From NCBI GenBank assembly GCA_003955985.1, contig CP033784.1, positions 2,294,001 to 2,358,000 on the forward strand: DNA of 64,000 bases. The letters run 5' to 3'. Below are positions 51,689 to 63,500 of this stretch, piece after piece (positions within the stretch are counted from its first letter, which is position 1; the number at the start of each line of letters is the position of its first letter). The position numbers were made by a program, and so were the translations under genes. The notes beneath the pieces are model-generated. The model saw nothing but the letters and a program-made list of their open reading frames with translations. It was not told the DNA's origin and did no database searches. This DNA is from Corynebacterium jeikeium. Lineage in GTDB: Bacteria; Actinomycetota; Actinomycetes; Mycobacteriales; Mycobacteriaceae.

Positions 51689-52099
51689 TTATCCTTCCCC
51701 GCCACGATCACCTCTGCGCCCGCGCCGCGTGCGCGGCTCCCACATCACCACTGCCGTAGAGCGTGGGACGTGAACCAGTTCGCCTCGCGAACGACGAGCC
51801 TGTGCCTTTGCTTGATAGAGCTGCTCTCGCAGTTCTGCATTTTCCTGCTCAAGCGAATCCACCCGCTCAGTCAGGTCGATGATGGCCTTAATACCGGCCA
51901 GGTTGACGCCGTCTTCCTGACTCAGACGCTGAATCTCACGCAGCAGCGCCACATCGCGTTTGGTGTAGCGCCGACCTCCGCCGGAGGTTCGCTGCGGAGT
52001 TACCAACCCGAGTCGGTCATAATTACGCAGCGTCTGCGCATGCATGCCCGCGAGATTCGCGGCTACGGATATGACATAGACCTCAGTGTTGTCGGACAT
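51689..52099 (-). CDS. hspR: HspR, MerR-family heat-shock repressor
   Basis: 136 residues from ATG 52099, whose A overlaps the dnaJ stop (TAATG). The MerR-type DNA-binding domain reads VISVAANLAGMHAQTLRNYDRLGLVTPQRTSGGGRRYTKRDV, followed by a coiled coil (TERVDSLEQENAELREQLYQ) and a basic Arg/Gly tail. HspR binds HAIR boxes with DnaK as co-repressor and represses dnaK, clpB and its own operon. Its position as the last gene of dnaK-grpE-dnaJ-hspR gives autoregulation. Confidence 0.95.
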   Translation of the reverse strand: MSDNTEVYVISVAANLAGMHAQTLRNYDRLGLVTPQRTSGGGRRYTKRDVALLREIQRLSQEDGVNLAGIKAIIDLTERVDSLEQENAELREQLYQAKAQARRSRGELVHVPRSTAVVMWEPRTRRGRRGDRGGEG

Positions 52100-53295
52100 T
52101 ATTTCGCACCTGCCCAACCCTCACGAGGATTGAACCCGCTAGCACGTTCCGCTTCGACGTAGGAGCGCAATGCCGAAGTGGCATTGTCATCCAAATTGGT
52201 CGGCACCTTCACACGCACGGTTACCAACAGGTCACCCGGAGTGCCATTGCGCTTCGGGATTCCTCGACCGCGCACACGCAGTGTTCGGCCATCGGCTGTG
52301 CCAGCCGGGACACGCACGCGAATCTTGTCGCCCAACGTCGGCACAGTAATAGTGCCGCCGAGTGCGAGCTCGCCGAAGCTCACGGGCACCGTGACCTCAA
52401 GGTCGTTGCCGCTGCGGGTGAAGACTTCATCCGGGCGAACATGAACGGTGACAAAGAGGTCACCGGCCGGACGTCCCCGCAGTCCCGCTTCACCTTGGCC
52501 AGCAAGACGGACCTTCTGGCCGTCCACCACACCTGCGGGGACGCGAACGGTGATGGTACGACGGCGGGTGGTCACACCGGTGCCGTTACACTGCGAGCAG
52601 GGGTTCTCGATGCGAGTGCCCTGACCACCACAGTCCACACACGGACTGGAGAAGCCGAAGGCCCCCTTTTGTTCCTTGACATATCCCGAACCATGACAGG
52701 TGGTACACGTCACCGGCGAGGTTCCCGGCGCTGCGCCCGAACCATTGCAGTTCGTGCATGGCGACGGGTTGGTGAGCTGCAGCGGGATGGTGACACCTTG
52801 GGCGGCCTCGCGGAAATCGAGCGTAATCTCTGTCTCCACATCCGCACCACGGCGGGCCTTCTGCCGCCCGGCAGCACCAGCGCCACCATTGCGGTTTACG
52901 AAGCCGCCCAGGAAATCACCTAGGCCACCTGCACCACCAGCATTGCCACCGAATCCGGCACCTCCGCCGAAGAGATCTGACACGTCGAAGTCGAATCCAC
53001 GTGCACCGGCAGCACCGGCTCCGCCGGCACCTGCGGCACCGGGGAATCGGAAACCACCTGCGAGAGCTGCACGCAGCTCATCGTATTCGCGGCGCTTGTC
53101 CTCGTCACCGACCACCGAGTATGCCTCGGAGATTCGCTTGAACTTATCTTCAGCGGCCTTGTTACCCGGGTTCTTATCCGGGTGGTTCTCCCGGGCTAAC
53201 TTGCGGTAGGCCTTTTTAATCTCGTCGAGTGACGCAGACTTAGAGACGCCCAAGTCAGCGTAATAGTCCTTATCTGCCCATTCCCGTTGAGTCAT
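52099..53295 (-). CDS. dnaJ: DnaJ (Hsp40) co-chaperone
   Basis: 398 residues of the full type I form. J domain ([33 protein letters not shown] with HPD), a long Gly/Phe-rich stretch (about 75-135), a zinc domain with four CxxCxGxG repeats ([32 protein letters not shown]), then the substrate-binding domains. A strong AAAGGAGG lies ten bases before the ATG. It stimulates DnaK ATPase and delivers clients. It is cotranscribed with grpE, 60 bases upstream. Confidence 0.96.
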   Translation of the reverse strand: MTQREWADKDYYADLGVSKSASLDEIKKAYRKLARENHPDKNPGNKAAEDKFKRISEAYSVVGDEDKRREYDELRAALAGGFRFPGAAGAGGAGAAGARGFDFDVSDLFGGGAGFGGNAGGAGGLGDFLGGFVNRNGGAGAAGRQKARRGADVETEITLDFREAAQGVTIPLQLTNPSPCTNCNGSGAAPGTSPVTCTTCHGSGYVKEQKGAFGFSSPCVDCGGQGTRIENPCSQCNGTGVTTRRRTITVRVPAGVVDGQKVRLAGQGEAGLRGRPAGDLFVTVHVRPDEVFTRSGNDLEVTVPVSFGELALGGTITVPTLGDKIRVRVPAGTADGRTLRVRGRGIPKRNGTPGDLLVTVRVKVPTNLDDNATSALRSYVEAERASGFNPREGWAGAK

Positions 53296-53355
53296 GGTGC
53301 ATCTCCTCCTTTCAGAAAAACTAATTCAAAGAAATCTGCGTCACTTGTGTCTCCG

Positions 53356-53943
53356 CTACTGCGGATCGCCGATGATTACCATCGCCGTACGAATGACACG
53401 GTCATTAATTCGGTAGCCCTTGCGCAGCACATTGGCTAGAACCTTGTCATCCCCTTCGGAGAGATCCTGGACAGCCTCGTGGATGTCCGGGTTGAACTCC
53501 TCTCCTGCGGCACCAAATTCCTCAACACCCTGTGCGGTCAGCACGCCGCGGAATTTATCCGCGAAAGCCTTCAGCGGGGTGCCGTCTGCCAAGTCGCCGT
53601 GCTCTTCAGCCCGGTCGAGGTCATCAGCCAAAACCAGCAGTTCTCCAGCCAGCTTTGCCTTCGCCTGTACGCGCTCGGCTTCACGGTCTCGGTCAACTCG
53701 ACGACGGTAGTTTGCGAACTCCGCCGACAGGCGCTGCAGGTCCTCCGTGCGCTCATCCAACTCACGCTGGATGGCTGCAACTGGGTCTGCAGCTTCCTCC
53801 GCGGCGGTGTCGCCGGCGGCATTTTCGGTCGCCGGCTCCACGTCGTCGTCAAGCTTGGCCTGCTCGAAGACCTCGTTGACCTGATCGGCCAGGTTGGCCG
53901 GCTCCTCCGGGGTGGGCTGGTTTCCCTGATCCTGGTCAGTCAT
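53356..53943 (-). CDS. grpE: GrpE nucleotide exchange factor
   Basis: 195 residues. An acidic N-terminus (~50 residues), a long coiled coil ([33 protein letters not shown]) and the C-terminal beta wing ([42 protein letters not shown]) are all present. It releases ADP from DnaK. Only two bases separate it from the dnaK stop, so translation is coupled. Confidence 0.96.
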   Translation of the reverse strand: MTDQDQGNQPTPEEPANLADQVNEVFEQAKLDDDVEPATENAAGDTAAEEAADPVAAIQRELDERTEDLQRLSAEFANYRRRVDRDREAERVQAKAKLAGELLVLADDLDRAEEHGDLADGTPLKAFADKFRGVLTAQGVEEFGAAGEEFNPDIHEAVQDLSEGDDKVLANVLRKGYRINDRVIRTAMVIIGDPQ

Positions 53944-53945
53944 TC

Positions 53946-55787
<1,842 letters not shown>

Positions 55788-55822
55788 GATGAACACCTTT
55801 CTAGAAGAGTAAAAGAATTGCC

Positions 55823-55843
55823 CTTAAGTCTTACGCGCTCAAG
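55823..55843. promoter_or_regulatory. HspR box 1 of dnaK (degenerate)
   Basis: CTTAAGT-N7-GCTCAAG, 12 of 14 bases of the HAIR consensus. It abuts the proposed -10 box. Confidence 0.65.
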
Positions 55844-55875
55844 TCTGCATTGCCGTAGAAAATCTGTCAAGCAAA

Positions 55876-55896
55876 CTTGAGTGTGTCCGACTCAAT
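55876..55896. promoter_or_regulatory. HspR box 2 of dnaK
   Basis: CTTGAGT-N7-ACTCAAT, 13 of 14 bases of the HAIR consensus, just upstream of the TTGACA -35 candidate. Confidence 0.85.
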
Positions 55897-56173
55897 GTTT
55901 GTCATGCTATGCAACGGACTATGGGACAAAGTTATTCCAACCCGACTCAACTTTTCTAAAAAAACCGTCATCACCGCAGGTCACCGCGATAAAAGATTTT
56001 TACAAGACTATGCTCTAAAGCCACTCACGGTAGCCGACAGCGCAATTTTCTATACAGAATCCTGCCTCTGGACTCCAGGGGGACAAAGAATTTCCTAGCA
56101 CTAGCCCTGGGAACTTTCCTGCACAGCGAACCGACTAATCCCCTGACGTGTTTTGCAGCCACCGGCTCATCAA

Positions 56174-56203
56174 CAGGCCATGCCCTTGTTACCCCATGGC
56201 CTG
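56174..56203. other. Perfect 9-bp inverted repeat upstream of the YcnI gene
   Basis: CAGGCCATG and CATGGCCTG flank a 12-base spacer, about 100 bases before the start codon. It could be a regulator-binding site or an RNA hairpin; there is no T-run. Confidence 0.45.
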
Positions 56204-56305
56204 ACACCGAATCAGCTCTGGCGGCTCCACTAATACATGTCTAAATTCTCCCCATTTACGGGGCGATTGAGCCAAGAATTCATCCCACTTATTTAGGAGT
56301 TTTTC

Positions 56306-57037
56306 GTGCCTCAGAATGCACAGCGACACCATTTCCCCTTTTTCCGTGGGCTCGCAGTAGCGTCGGCAAGCGCCGCACTAACCCTCGCCTTCCCTGCCAT
56401 TGCATCCGCACATGTGCATGCAACCCCGTCGTCTGCCCCGATTGGCGGCTACGCGGATCTGGCTTTCGGGGTCGGCCATGGCTGCGACGGTTCGCCGACG
56501 ACGAAGGTCGAGTTCACCATCCCGGAGGAGTTCGAAAAGGTTACGCCGAACGTGAACGCGAACTGGGATGTCACCAAGGAGTCGACCGGCTCTGGCAAGA
56601 ATGAAAAGGTGCAGAAGGTCATCTACACCGCAAAGACTCCACTGCCGTCGGACCTGAAGGATTCTCTGACGCTCAGCGTGAAGGTGGCTGATGACGCAAA
56701 GCCGTCGACAGTTGAGGTGCCGACGCTGCAAACCTGTGAAAAGGGTTCGATGAACTGGGCTGAAAAGGACCACGATAGTGACTACCCGGTTCCAACTGTG
56801 GAGCTGATTGAGAAGTCGGAAGACAATGAACATAGCCACGGCCACGACCACAGCCACAACCATGGCACCAGCGAGACAAACCACGGCGATAGCCGCTCAG
56901 ACGACGTGGAGCATTCCGCAGCTGCTACCAGCGAGGATTCGAGCAGCACGCTTGGCGGCTGGGGCCTGGGGCTCGGCCTCGTGGGCGCGCTGACCGGTAT
57001 TGCCGCATTGGTAGTTTCACTGCGTAAGCGAGGTTAA
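56306..57037 (+). CDS. YcnI-like (DUF1775) exported copper-binding protein
   Basis: 243 residues from a GTG preceded by TTTAGGAGT. Signal peptide ending ASA, so the mature protein begins HVHATPSSAPIGGYADLAFGVGHGCDGSPTTKVEF; the N-terminal His is the copper ligand known in YcnI. A His-rich stretch (HSHGHDHSHNHG) at about 175-187 precedes a Ser/Asp linker. A C-terminal membrane helix with RKRG anchors it. It should sit on the outer face of the membrane and handle Cu. Usual partners (CopC/CopD, SCO1) are not in the window. Confidence 0.88.
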   Translation: MPQNAQRHHFPFFRGLAVASASAALTLAFPAIASAHVHATPSSAPIGGYADLAFGVGHGCDGSPTTKVEFTIPEEFEKVTPNVNANWDVTKESTGSGKNEKVQKVIYTAKTPLPSDLKDSLTLSVKVADDAKPSTVEVPTLQTCEKGSMNWAEKDHDSDYPVPTVELIEKSEDNEHSHGHDHSHNHGTSETNHGDSRSDDVEHSAAATSEDSSSTLGGWGLGLGLVGALTGIAALVVSLRKRG

Positions 57038-57043
57038 GACCAC

Positions 57044-57072
57044 AGGCGGATTGCCACTCGGGAATCCGCCTT
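57044..57072 (+). terminator. Hairpin after the YcnI gene
   Basis: GGCGGATT pairs with AATCCGCC (8 bp), followed by only two T. It is a weak terminator candidate. The following ~240 bases to the convergent cyclase gene show nothing further. Confidence 0.5.
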
Positions 57073-57314
57073 CACCGCGGCACTGCCGCCCATGCCTTCA
57101 CAGAGCTCACCCCATGCGAGCACATAGAGCCGGCCGATCTTGACAATGCACGCCGGAGGATAATCCGTGCTGTCGGCTCGTCGTTTCGGTCGACGCAGTG
57201 AACGGACAATGCAAAGCTCTCAAACAATGACGGCTGAATCACGCATCTAGGCTCGGATTGAGTTAGGCGAAGCTTTATGGCGTATTCGAAAACCGTTCGA
57301 AGGCAGTGGGAGGA

Positions 57315-58079
57315 TTACACTGGCAAAACAGCAAAAACTCGAGCTGGGAACCCCGTCCCATCCTTTGGCTTCGGCCAGGAGACAACCACGAGAGCCCCCG
57401 TTTCCGGCACCTGGTCGAGCCCAGCCAGAAGTTCAATCTGCCATCGGTCACGCCCTAATAGATAGAGTTCCGTCGGCAAGCTGCCACCATGAGCCACGAT
57501 GCCGGGGTCCGTATCAGTGGTCTCGTGCCCAATCGCCACAACGCCACGGTTGTCTATCAACCATTCGACAACCTCAACGTTCCATCCTGGGTAGTGAGTC
57601 ACGCCCTCTTCATCCGCATTGGCCATTGCCTCAGCGTCAGGCCACCGCTTTGACCAGTCACTGCGAAATGCGACAAATGCACCGCCCGGAATCAAACCAT
57701 TGCGTTCCTCCCACGCCTCGACATCAGCAATCGAAGGGGAGAAATCATTATCCCGAGCGACTTCAGCAGTGAAATCTAGGACGACCAAAGGCAGGATCAT
57801 CTGCTCGACGCCAATATTGTCAAGAGTTCTCGTCTCTTGGACGAAATGCACAGGCGGATCCACATGCGTACCCCACTGGCCAACAAACTGATACTGGTCG
57901 ATTTCAAATCCATGCTCAGCAACGGTGAAAAGCCGTGTTCGCTGTTCGTCGGGAAGCGCAGGGAATTTCGGCTGACCGGCGTGAAACGCGTGAGTCAAGT
58001 CAACATAGGTGTGGTTTTCCCGAAGCTTGCGAGCAATGTCCCATAGTTCGTGCGTGTTTGCGGTGTTCTTGTTCGACAT
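57315..58079 (-). CDS. Cyclase-family metal hydrolase (kynurenine formamidase-like)
   Basis: 254 residues with the metal-binding signature QWGTHVDPPVHF (HxGTHxDxPxHF pattern with Gln-Trp in front) near residue 68. Other family elements are the start YVDLTHAFHAGQPKFP, LVVLDFTAEV, VVEWLIDNRGVVAIGHETTDTDPG and HGGSLPTELYLLGRDRWQIE. Members hydrolyse N-formyl kynurenine, isatin or related cyclic amides; the substrate here is open. A TAGAC-N6-GTCTA box lies 14 bases upstream of the start, so transcription should be repressible by a McbR-type TetR protein. Confidence 0.85.
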   Translation of the reverse strand: MSNKNTANTHELWDIARKLRENHTYVDLTHAFHAGQPKFPALPDEQRTRLFTVAEHGFEIDQYQFVGQWGTHVDPPVHFVQETRTLDNIGVEQMILPLVVLDFTAEVARDNDFSPSIADVEAWEERNGLIPGGAFVAFRSDWSKRWPDAEAMANADEEGVTHYPGWNVEVVEWLIDNRGVVAIGHETTDTDPGIVAHGGSLPTELYLLGRDRWQIELLAGLDQVPETGALVVVSWPKPKDGTGFPARVFAVLPV

Positions 58080-58092
58080 AAAGCGAAGTATA

Positions 58093-58108
58093 TAGACAAA
58101 GCTGTCTA
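58093..58108. promoter_or_regulatory. McbR-type operator before the cyclase gene
   Basis: TAGACAAAGCTGTCTA is an exact TAGAC-N6-GTCTA. It lies 14 bases from the ATG at 58079, in the expected promoter or 5' end of the transcript. Confidence 0.7.
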
Positions 58109-58325
58109 GTTAGCCAATATGGCCACCGGCACATCGAGCACTAAAAGACACCAACTCGCCCCACCCTGCACCTATCAGCTCAAACAGCCTGACGACACCC
58201 GCTACCGCAGGTACCCTCGCATACAGGAAAGACTTTTCAAGCCGCAGCCACGTTCTTCAGATTTTGGAATTGCGGGCTACATACACAACTTTCACCAAAC
58301 TCAAGCCATCCCAAAGGAGTATCTA

Positions 58326-59102
58326 ATGACCACCTACGAAAACATCCTTACCGAAACCCGAGGTCGCGTCGGCATTATCACCCTGAACCGCCCGAAGGCA
58401 CTGAACGCCCTGAACCACAAGACCATGGAAGAGATCGGCGCAGCAGCCACCGCTTTCGACAACGACTCGGGAATCGGCGCGATTATCATCACCGGCTCCG
58501 AGAAGGCGTTTGCCGCAGGTGCGGACATTAAGGAGATGGCGGACAAGTCCGGCACCGAGATGTATGCCTCTGACTGGTTCGCACGTTGGGATGTTCTGAC
58601 TTCCGTCCGCACTCCAGTTATCGCCGCCGTCAACGGCTACGCCCTGGGCGGTGGCTGCGAGGTCGCTATGATGGCGGACTTCATCATCGCTGGCGCTAAG
58701 GCCAAGTTCGGTCAGCCTGAGGTCAACCTCGGCATCTCTCCGGGCATGGGCGGCTCGCAGCGTCTCACCCGCGCAATCGGCAAGGCTAAGGCAATGGAGA
58801 TGTGCCTCACCGGCCGCATGATGGGTGCCGAGGAAGCTGAGTGCGCAGGTCTGGTCGCCCGCGTCGTCGAGCCGGACGCGCTTCTCGACGAGGCCCTGAA
58901 AGTCGCCGACACCATTGCGTCGAAGTCTCTGGTTGCCACTACCCAGATTAAGGAACAGATCAACCAGGCCTACGAAATGACGCTGTCGCAGGGACTGCTC
59001 TTTGAGCGTCGCACCTTCCACTCCCTGTTCTCCTCCAATGACCAGAAGGAAGGCATGGCCGCTTTCACTGAAAAGCGCGAGGCAAACTTCACCAATTCCT
59101 AG
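58326..59102 (+). CDS. Enoyl-CoA hydratase/crotonase
   Basis: 258 residues from the ATG at 58326, supported by AAAGGAG seven bases upstream; the longer frame to 58119 has no family counterpart. Oxyanion-hole parts are [13 protein letters not shown] and [17 protein letters not shown]. Both catalytic glutamates are present ([22 protein letters not shown] and KAMEMCLTG). It hydrates trans-2-enoyl-CoA to 3-hydroxyacyl-CoA in beta-oxidation or related degradation. No partner genes are adjacent. It is convergent with the next gene, six bases between stops. Confidence 0.93.
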   Translation: MTTYENILTETRGRVGIITLNRPKALNALNHKTMEEIGAAATAFDNDSGIGAIIITGSEKAFAAGADIKEMADKSGTEMYASDWFARWDVLTSVRTPVIAAVNGYALGGGCEVAMMADFIIAGAKAKFGQPEVNLGISPGMGGSQRLTRAIGKAKAMEMCLTGRMMGAEEAECAGLVARVVEPDALLDEALKVADTIASKSLVATTQIKEQINQAYEMTLSQGLLFERRTFHSLFSSNDQKEGMAAFTEKREANFTNS

Positions 59103-59108
59103 AAACTG

Positions 59109-59717
59109 CTAGTTCACAGTCGACGGGACTGCCAGCCACAGAGCCGAGTTGTCGGCGGCAGCATAGGTGTCTCGTGCACGCGGTGTGTGCGTTGGAGAAG
59201 TCACAATGACAGCAGCACGAACGCCACGGGCTCCCGATCCTGCAAGGTATGCAGTGCCTGCCGCGTTTTCAACGGTGGAGTCTGAGTTTGTTTCCATCGT
59301 GATTCGTCGCTTCCACACTCCCATAGATGCAAGCGCATCACGCATGTACTCAGCCTCAGTCTGGCAGCCCGGCCGAGTACGACCACCCGTGACGACGACC
59401 GGGTTAAGCGGATGACGCAGCGCCAGCGAACGTGCAGTTTCCAATCGGGACGTCAACACAGCAGGAGCACTGCAGTCGGGATTGAGACGGGCCCCGAGCA
59501 CAATAATCGGCACCTGAGGATCAAGTAACGCAGTCTCCGCAGCTGCACGTCCGACCGGGGAAACCACCACTGGAGTCGCAAGCGAGCTATTGAACGCCTT
59601 GACTGCGACTGCACTGACCGGATTGGCGTTTACCACTGCGCCCGAGCCAAAGACCGCACTCGCAGTAAGAATAAGGCCAGCTCCAGCCATAGCGATTGCA
59701 CGGAAAGATCGCGCCAT
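59109..59717 (-). CDS. Exported DUF218 (YdcF/SanA-like) protein
   Basis: 202 residues from ATG 59717 (GAGAGGGAC upstream). A signal peptide or N-terminal anchor (RAIAMAGAGLILTASAVFGSGAVVNA) precedes a DUF218 domain: PIIVLGARLNPDCSAPAVLTSRLETA, PVVVTGGRTRPGCQTEAEYMRDAL, METNSDSTVENA, VIVTSPTHTPRARDTY. The conserved Glu in TEAEYM and the STVENA motif fit. Members affect envelope integrity (SanA) or bind SAM (YdcF); the reaction is unknown. Confidence 0.8.
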   Translation of the reverse strand: MARSFRAIAMAGAGLILTASAVFGSGAVVNANPVSAVAVKAFNSSLATPVVVSPVGRAAAETALLDPQVPIIVLGARLNPDCSAPAVLTSRLETARSLALRHPLNPVVVTGGRTRPGCQTEAEYMRDALASMGVWKRRITMETNSDSTVENAAGTAYLAGSGARGVRAAVIVTSPTHTPRARDTYAAADNSALWLAVPSTVN

Positions 59718-60285
59718 TAAAGTCCCTCTCAAGAAAAGTGGCACGGAAAAATCCATACCCCACATGCCATTTAGAATCAGGCGGATAAATCCGCAGTATC
59801 ACGCCGCTAATACTAGGCGCTACACAAAATGGCGCCTACATAAGAATTACGCGGGGGTGGCCAGGCACTCTCTTCGCCACCAAAATAGCACGCCGCCTAC
59901 CAGGTAAATTGCGGACGTAGAGGCTTTTAAATCCACTTGGGATTCATAAAAGTGAGTTACATTTAATGACTTTTTCGTTAACTGCCAGCAAATCCCGGGA
60001 TCCAATAGCAAATTATCCACCAAAACACAGGTACAGAAGTCACTATTGTTATTTAAGTTAAGGATGTAACGCATGTGAATAGATGTCCGCTTCAGTCAAT
60101 CTTCAAAAATCAACACGCCACCGAACATCTTCTCCTCCTCGCAACACAGCCCCACCCCTGCACTCCAGCACTACCCCCACAATGCGTCCGCAAAACATCG
60201 AATCGACAACACTCGACAACTACATACACGCAACTCCGCCGCCACTTCCGCCTACAAATGCGTGACGACGAAAGTGCCGCGCGCC

Positions 60286-60295
60286 GTCGTCAAGC
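60286..60295 (+). repeat. Dispersed motif, intergenic copy in the 60-kb gap
   Basis: GCCGTCGTCAAGCGAAGG is one of the fullest matches to the extended consensus and lies far from any gene start. Confidence 0.75.
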
Positions 60296-60464
60296 GAAGG
60301 CGTCAACCCCCTCGAACCCCTCTCGAATAAAACAACGATTTTTTTGCGTAATTCGTCAAATAACCGCTGGTTACACCGTGTATCGATGAATTCAGCACTA
60401 TTTTGCACATTAGTTAGGTAAGCGTCCGCGGCTCGTGATAGAACTCACAAGAGAACTATTTTCA

Positions 60465-60486
60465 CTCAGCCATCACCCTGGCTGAG
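60465..60486 (+). other. 5'-UTR hairpin upstream of the Fe-S oxidoreductase
   Basis: CTCAGCC and GGCTGAG form a perfect 7-bp stem with an eight-base loop, ending nine bases before the ribosome binding site AAGGA. It could influence translation or mRNA stability. Confidence 0.4.
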
Positions 60487-60505
60487 CCAGCCTAGAAGGA
60501 ACATT

Positions 60506-63500
60506 ATGAGCGTGCTCAACCTCGCCGCGGCGACGGCTGACACGGCGATTCCGGAATCTACCGGATTCACCGTCGCAGTCGGCGTTATTGGCGTCCTGTT
60601 GTCCCTGCCCTGCTGGTTCATCTTTATTAAGGGATTCACCCATATGGTGAAGACCATCATGGTGGGCCAAAAGACGTACGGTCACACCGGTGAATGGGGA
60701 ACCCGTATTTGGACCATGATCCGAGAGATCGTCGGTCACACCAAGATGGCCAAGAAGCCCGGCGTTGCTGTGGCTCACTGGTTCGTCATGGTGGGCTTCC
60801 TCCTCGGTTCCCTAGTGTGGTTCGAGGCGTACATTCAGACCTTCTGGCCAGCCGGTGGTTGGCCAATCCTCAGGAATCTGACCGCCTGGCACTTCATCGA
60901 CGAACTGCTCGGCCTGGGCACCACCCTGGGCATCCTGGCACTGATTCTCGTCCGCCAGACCAACCTGGGCAAGGAGCGTCTGAGCCGCTTCTACGGATCC
61001 AACGCCAAGGCTGCCTACTTCGTTGAGGCCGTCGTCCTCATCGAGGGCCTGGGCATGATGTTCGTCAAGGCTGCCAAGCTGGCTACCTACGGCGACCACG
61101 GTCACACTGGCGCCGAGGTCTGGACCTGGGCGAACTTCGTCACCGGTGGTATCGCACAGATTCTGCCGGCCTCCGAAGTCATGGTGTCCATCTTCGCGCT
61201 GATTAAGCTGCTGTCCGGTATGGTCTGGCTCTTCGTTGTTGGCCGCAACCTCACTTGGGGTGTCGCATGGCACCGCTTCCTGGCGTTCGCCAACATCCTG
61301 CTCAAGCGCAACGCTGACGGCTACAACGCCCTCGCTGGGGCTAAGCCGATGACCTCTAACGGCGAGATCCTGAACCTGGAAGAGGCTGACCCGGAGGTTG
61401 ACTCCATGGGCACCGGCGTGGTTACCGACCACTCCTGGAAGGCTCTGCTGGACTTCACCTCTTGTACCGAGTGTGGTCGCTGCCAGGAGCAGTGCCCGGC
61501 CTGGAACACTTCCAAGCCGCTGTCCCCGAAGCTGCTGGTTAACCAGCTGCGTGACCACGCTTACGCTTCTGCCCCGTACCTGTTGGCTGGCGAGACCATC
61601 GAAACCGCTCGCGAGGGCGAAGGCGCTGGCGCAGCACTCCTGACCAAGCCGCTGGTTGGCGACGGCGATGAGGGCATCATCGACCAGGACGTCCTGTGGT
61701 CCTGCACCAACTGTGGCGCCTGTGTCGAGCAGTGTCCGGTTGACATTGAGCACATCGACCACATCGTCGATATGCGTCGTTACCAGGTTCTGGTCGAGTC
61801 GGACTTCCCGACCGAATTGGCTGGCCTGTTCAAGAACCTTGAAACCAAGGGCAACCCGTGGGGCCAGAACGCTTCCACTCGCGCCGACTGGATCAATGAG
61901 GTCCGCAAGGAAGGCGTCGTTGTCCCGATTTGGGGCGAGGATGTCGAGAGCTTCGACGACACCGAGTACCTGTTCTGGGTCGGTTGTGCCGGTGCCTACG
62001 ACGACAATGCGAAGAAGACCACCAAGGCTGTTGCAGAGATGCTTTACACCGCCGGTGTGAAGTACGCTGTGCTCTCCCAGGCTGAGGGTTGTACTGGTGA
62101 CTCCGCTCGCCGTGCTGGTAACGAGTTCCTCTTCCAGATGTTGGCTGAGCAGAACATCGAGCAGCTCGACGAGGTCTTCGACGGTGTGCCGCCGAAGCAG
62201 CGCAAGATTGTCGTCACCTGTGCGCACTGCTTCAACACCTTCAAGAACGAGTACCCGGAGCTGGGCGGACAGTACGAAGTTGTCCACCACACCCAGCTGC
62301 TGAACAAGCTGGTTCGTGCTAACCGCCTGCAGCCGGTTGCTTCGGGTCAGGGCCGCCAGGTCACCTACCACGACCCATGCTTCCTGGGCCGCCACAACAA
62401 GGTATTCGAGGCTCCGCGTGAACTGATTGGCGCGTCCGGCGCCAACCTCGTCGAAATGCCGCGTAATAAGAACACCGGCTTCTGCTGTGGTGCTGGTGGC
62501 GCTCGCATGTGGATGGAAGAGACCATCGGTCAGCGCATCAACGTAAACCGCACCGAAGAGGCTGTCGGAACCGGCGCTGAGGCAATTGCCATCGGCTGCC
62601 CGTTCTGTAAGACGATGATGAACGATGGCGTCAACAACGTCATCGAGGACGACGAGAAGAAGCCGGAGGTCCTGGACATCGCCCAGATGCTCCGCGACTC
62701 CGTGAAGGTCGACGGCGAGCTGCCGCAGGCACGCGAACCGGAGTGGATTGAGCAGCCGGAGCGTGGCTGGGTCGATCCAAAGAAGGCTGAAGAGGAAGAG
62801 CGTCAGCGCCTCGAGGAAGAGGAAGCTAAGCGCAAGAAGGCTGAGGCTGCCGAGAAGAAGAAGGCAGAGAAGGCATCCGCTGCCGGCGCTGGTGCCGCAG
62901 CTGCTGGTGCTGCTGCAGGCGCTGCTGCCAAGGGTGGCGCTCCGACTCCGGGTGGTGCTCCGAAGCCGGGTGGTGCTCCGAAGCCGGGTGGCGCCAAGGG
63001 CGGCGCACCGACCCCAGGTGGTGCCAAGAAGGGCGCTCCAGCTCCAGGCGGTGCTCCAAAGCCAGGCGGTGCCAAGGCCGGCGCACCAACTCCGGGTGGC
63101 GCCAAGAAGGGTGCTCCTGCTCCGGGTGGCGCTCCGAAGCCAGGCGGTGCCAAGGCCGGCGCACCGGTTCCAGGTGGTGCAAAGGGCGGCGCCCCGACCC
63201 CAGGCGGTGCCAAGAAGGGTGCTCCAGCTCCGGGCGGCGCTCCGAAGCCAGGCGGTGCCAAGGGCGGTGCCCCGGTTCCAGGCGGCGCTAAGAAGGGCGC
63301 TCCAGTTCCGGGCGGCGCCAAGGCCGCTAAACCGGCCGCGCAGGCAGAGCCAGCAGCTGCAGAAACCGAAGCTCCGACTGAGGCTCCGAAGGCAACGAAG
63401 GGCGCTCCGATTCCGGGTGGCGCACGCAAGGGCGCTCCGGTTCCGGGTGGCGCTAAGAAGGCAGCTCCGGCCGCGAAGCCGAAGGCCGAGAAAACCGCTC

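Larger units (their letters stand above)
55788..56305. other. dnaK/ycnI divergent intergenic region
   Basis: About 520 bases without a credible gene. The dnaK side holds two HspR boxes and TTGACA at 55865-55870 (minus strand) with CAGACT 17 bases on, a possible -35/-10 pair; a further half box ACTCAACTT lies near 55942. The ycnI side holds a 9-bp inverted repeat at 56174-56203, CCCC/GGGG at about 56247-56260 and the TTTAGGAGT ribosome binding site. Confidence 0.6.
59718..60505. other. Long intergenic region before the Fe-S oxidoreductase
   Basis: About 790 bases, AT-richer than the surroundings; no credible gene (a 104-codon frame at 60075 has no ribosome binding site and unnatural composition). 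It holds a copy of the dispersed motif at 60286-60295. Next to the coding start is a hairpin CTCAGCC/GGCTGAG (60465-60486), nine bases before the AAGGA ribosome binding site. A GTTATCCACC-like sequence near 60013 is an imperfect DnaA box. Confidence 0.5.

Noticed and set aside
60075..60389. A 104-codon frame before the Fe-S oxidoreductase
   Set aside because: Composition (Gln/Thr/His/Pro/Arg) and lack of a start signal suggest chance; nothing in it resembles a known fold.
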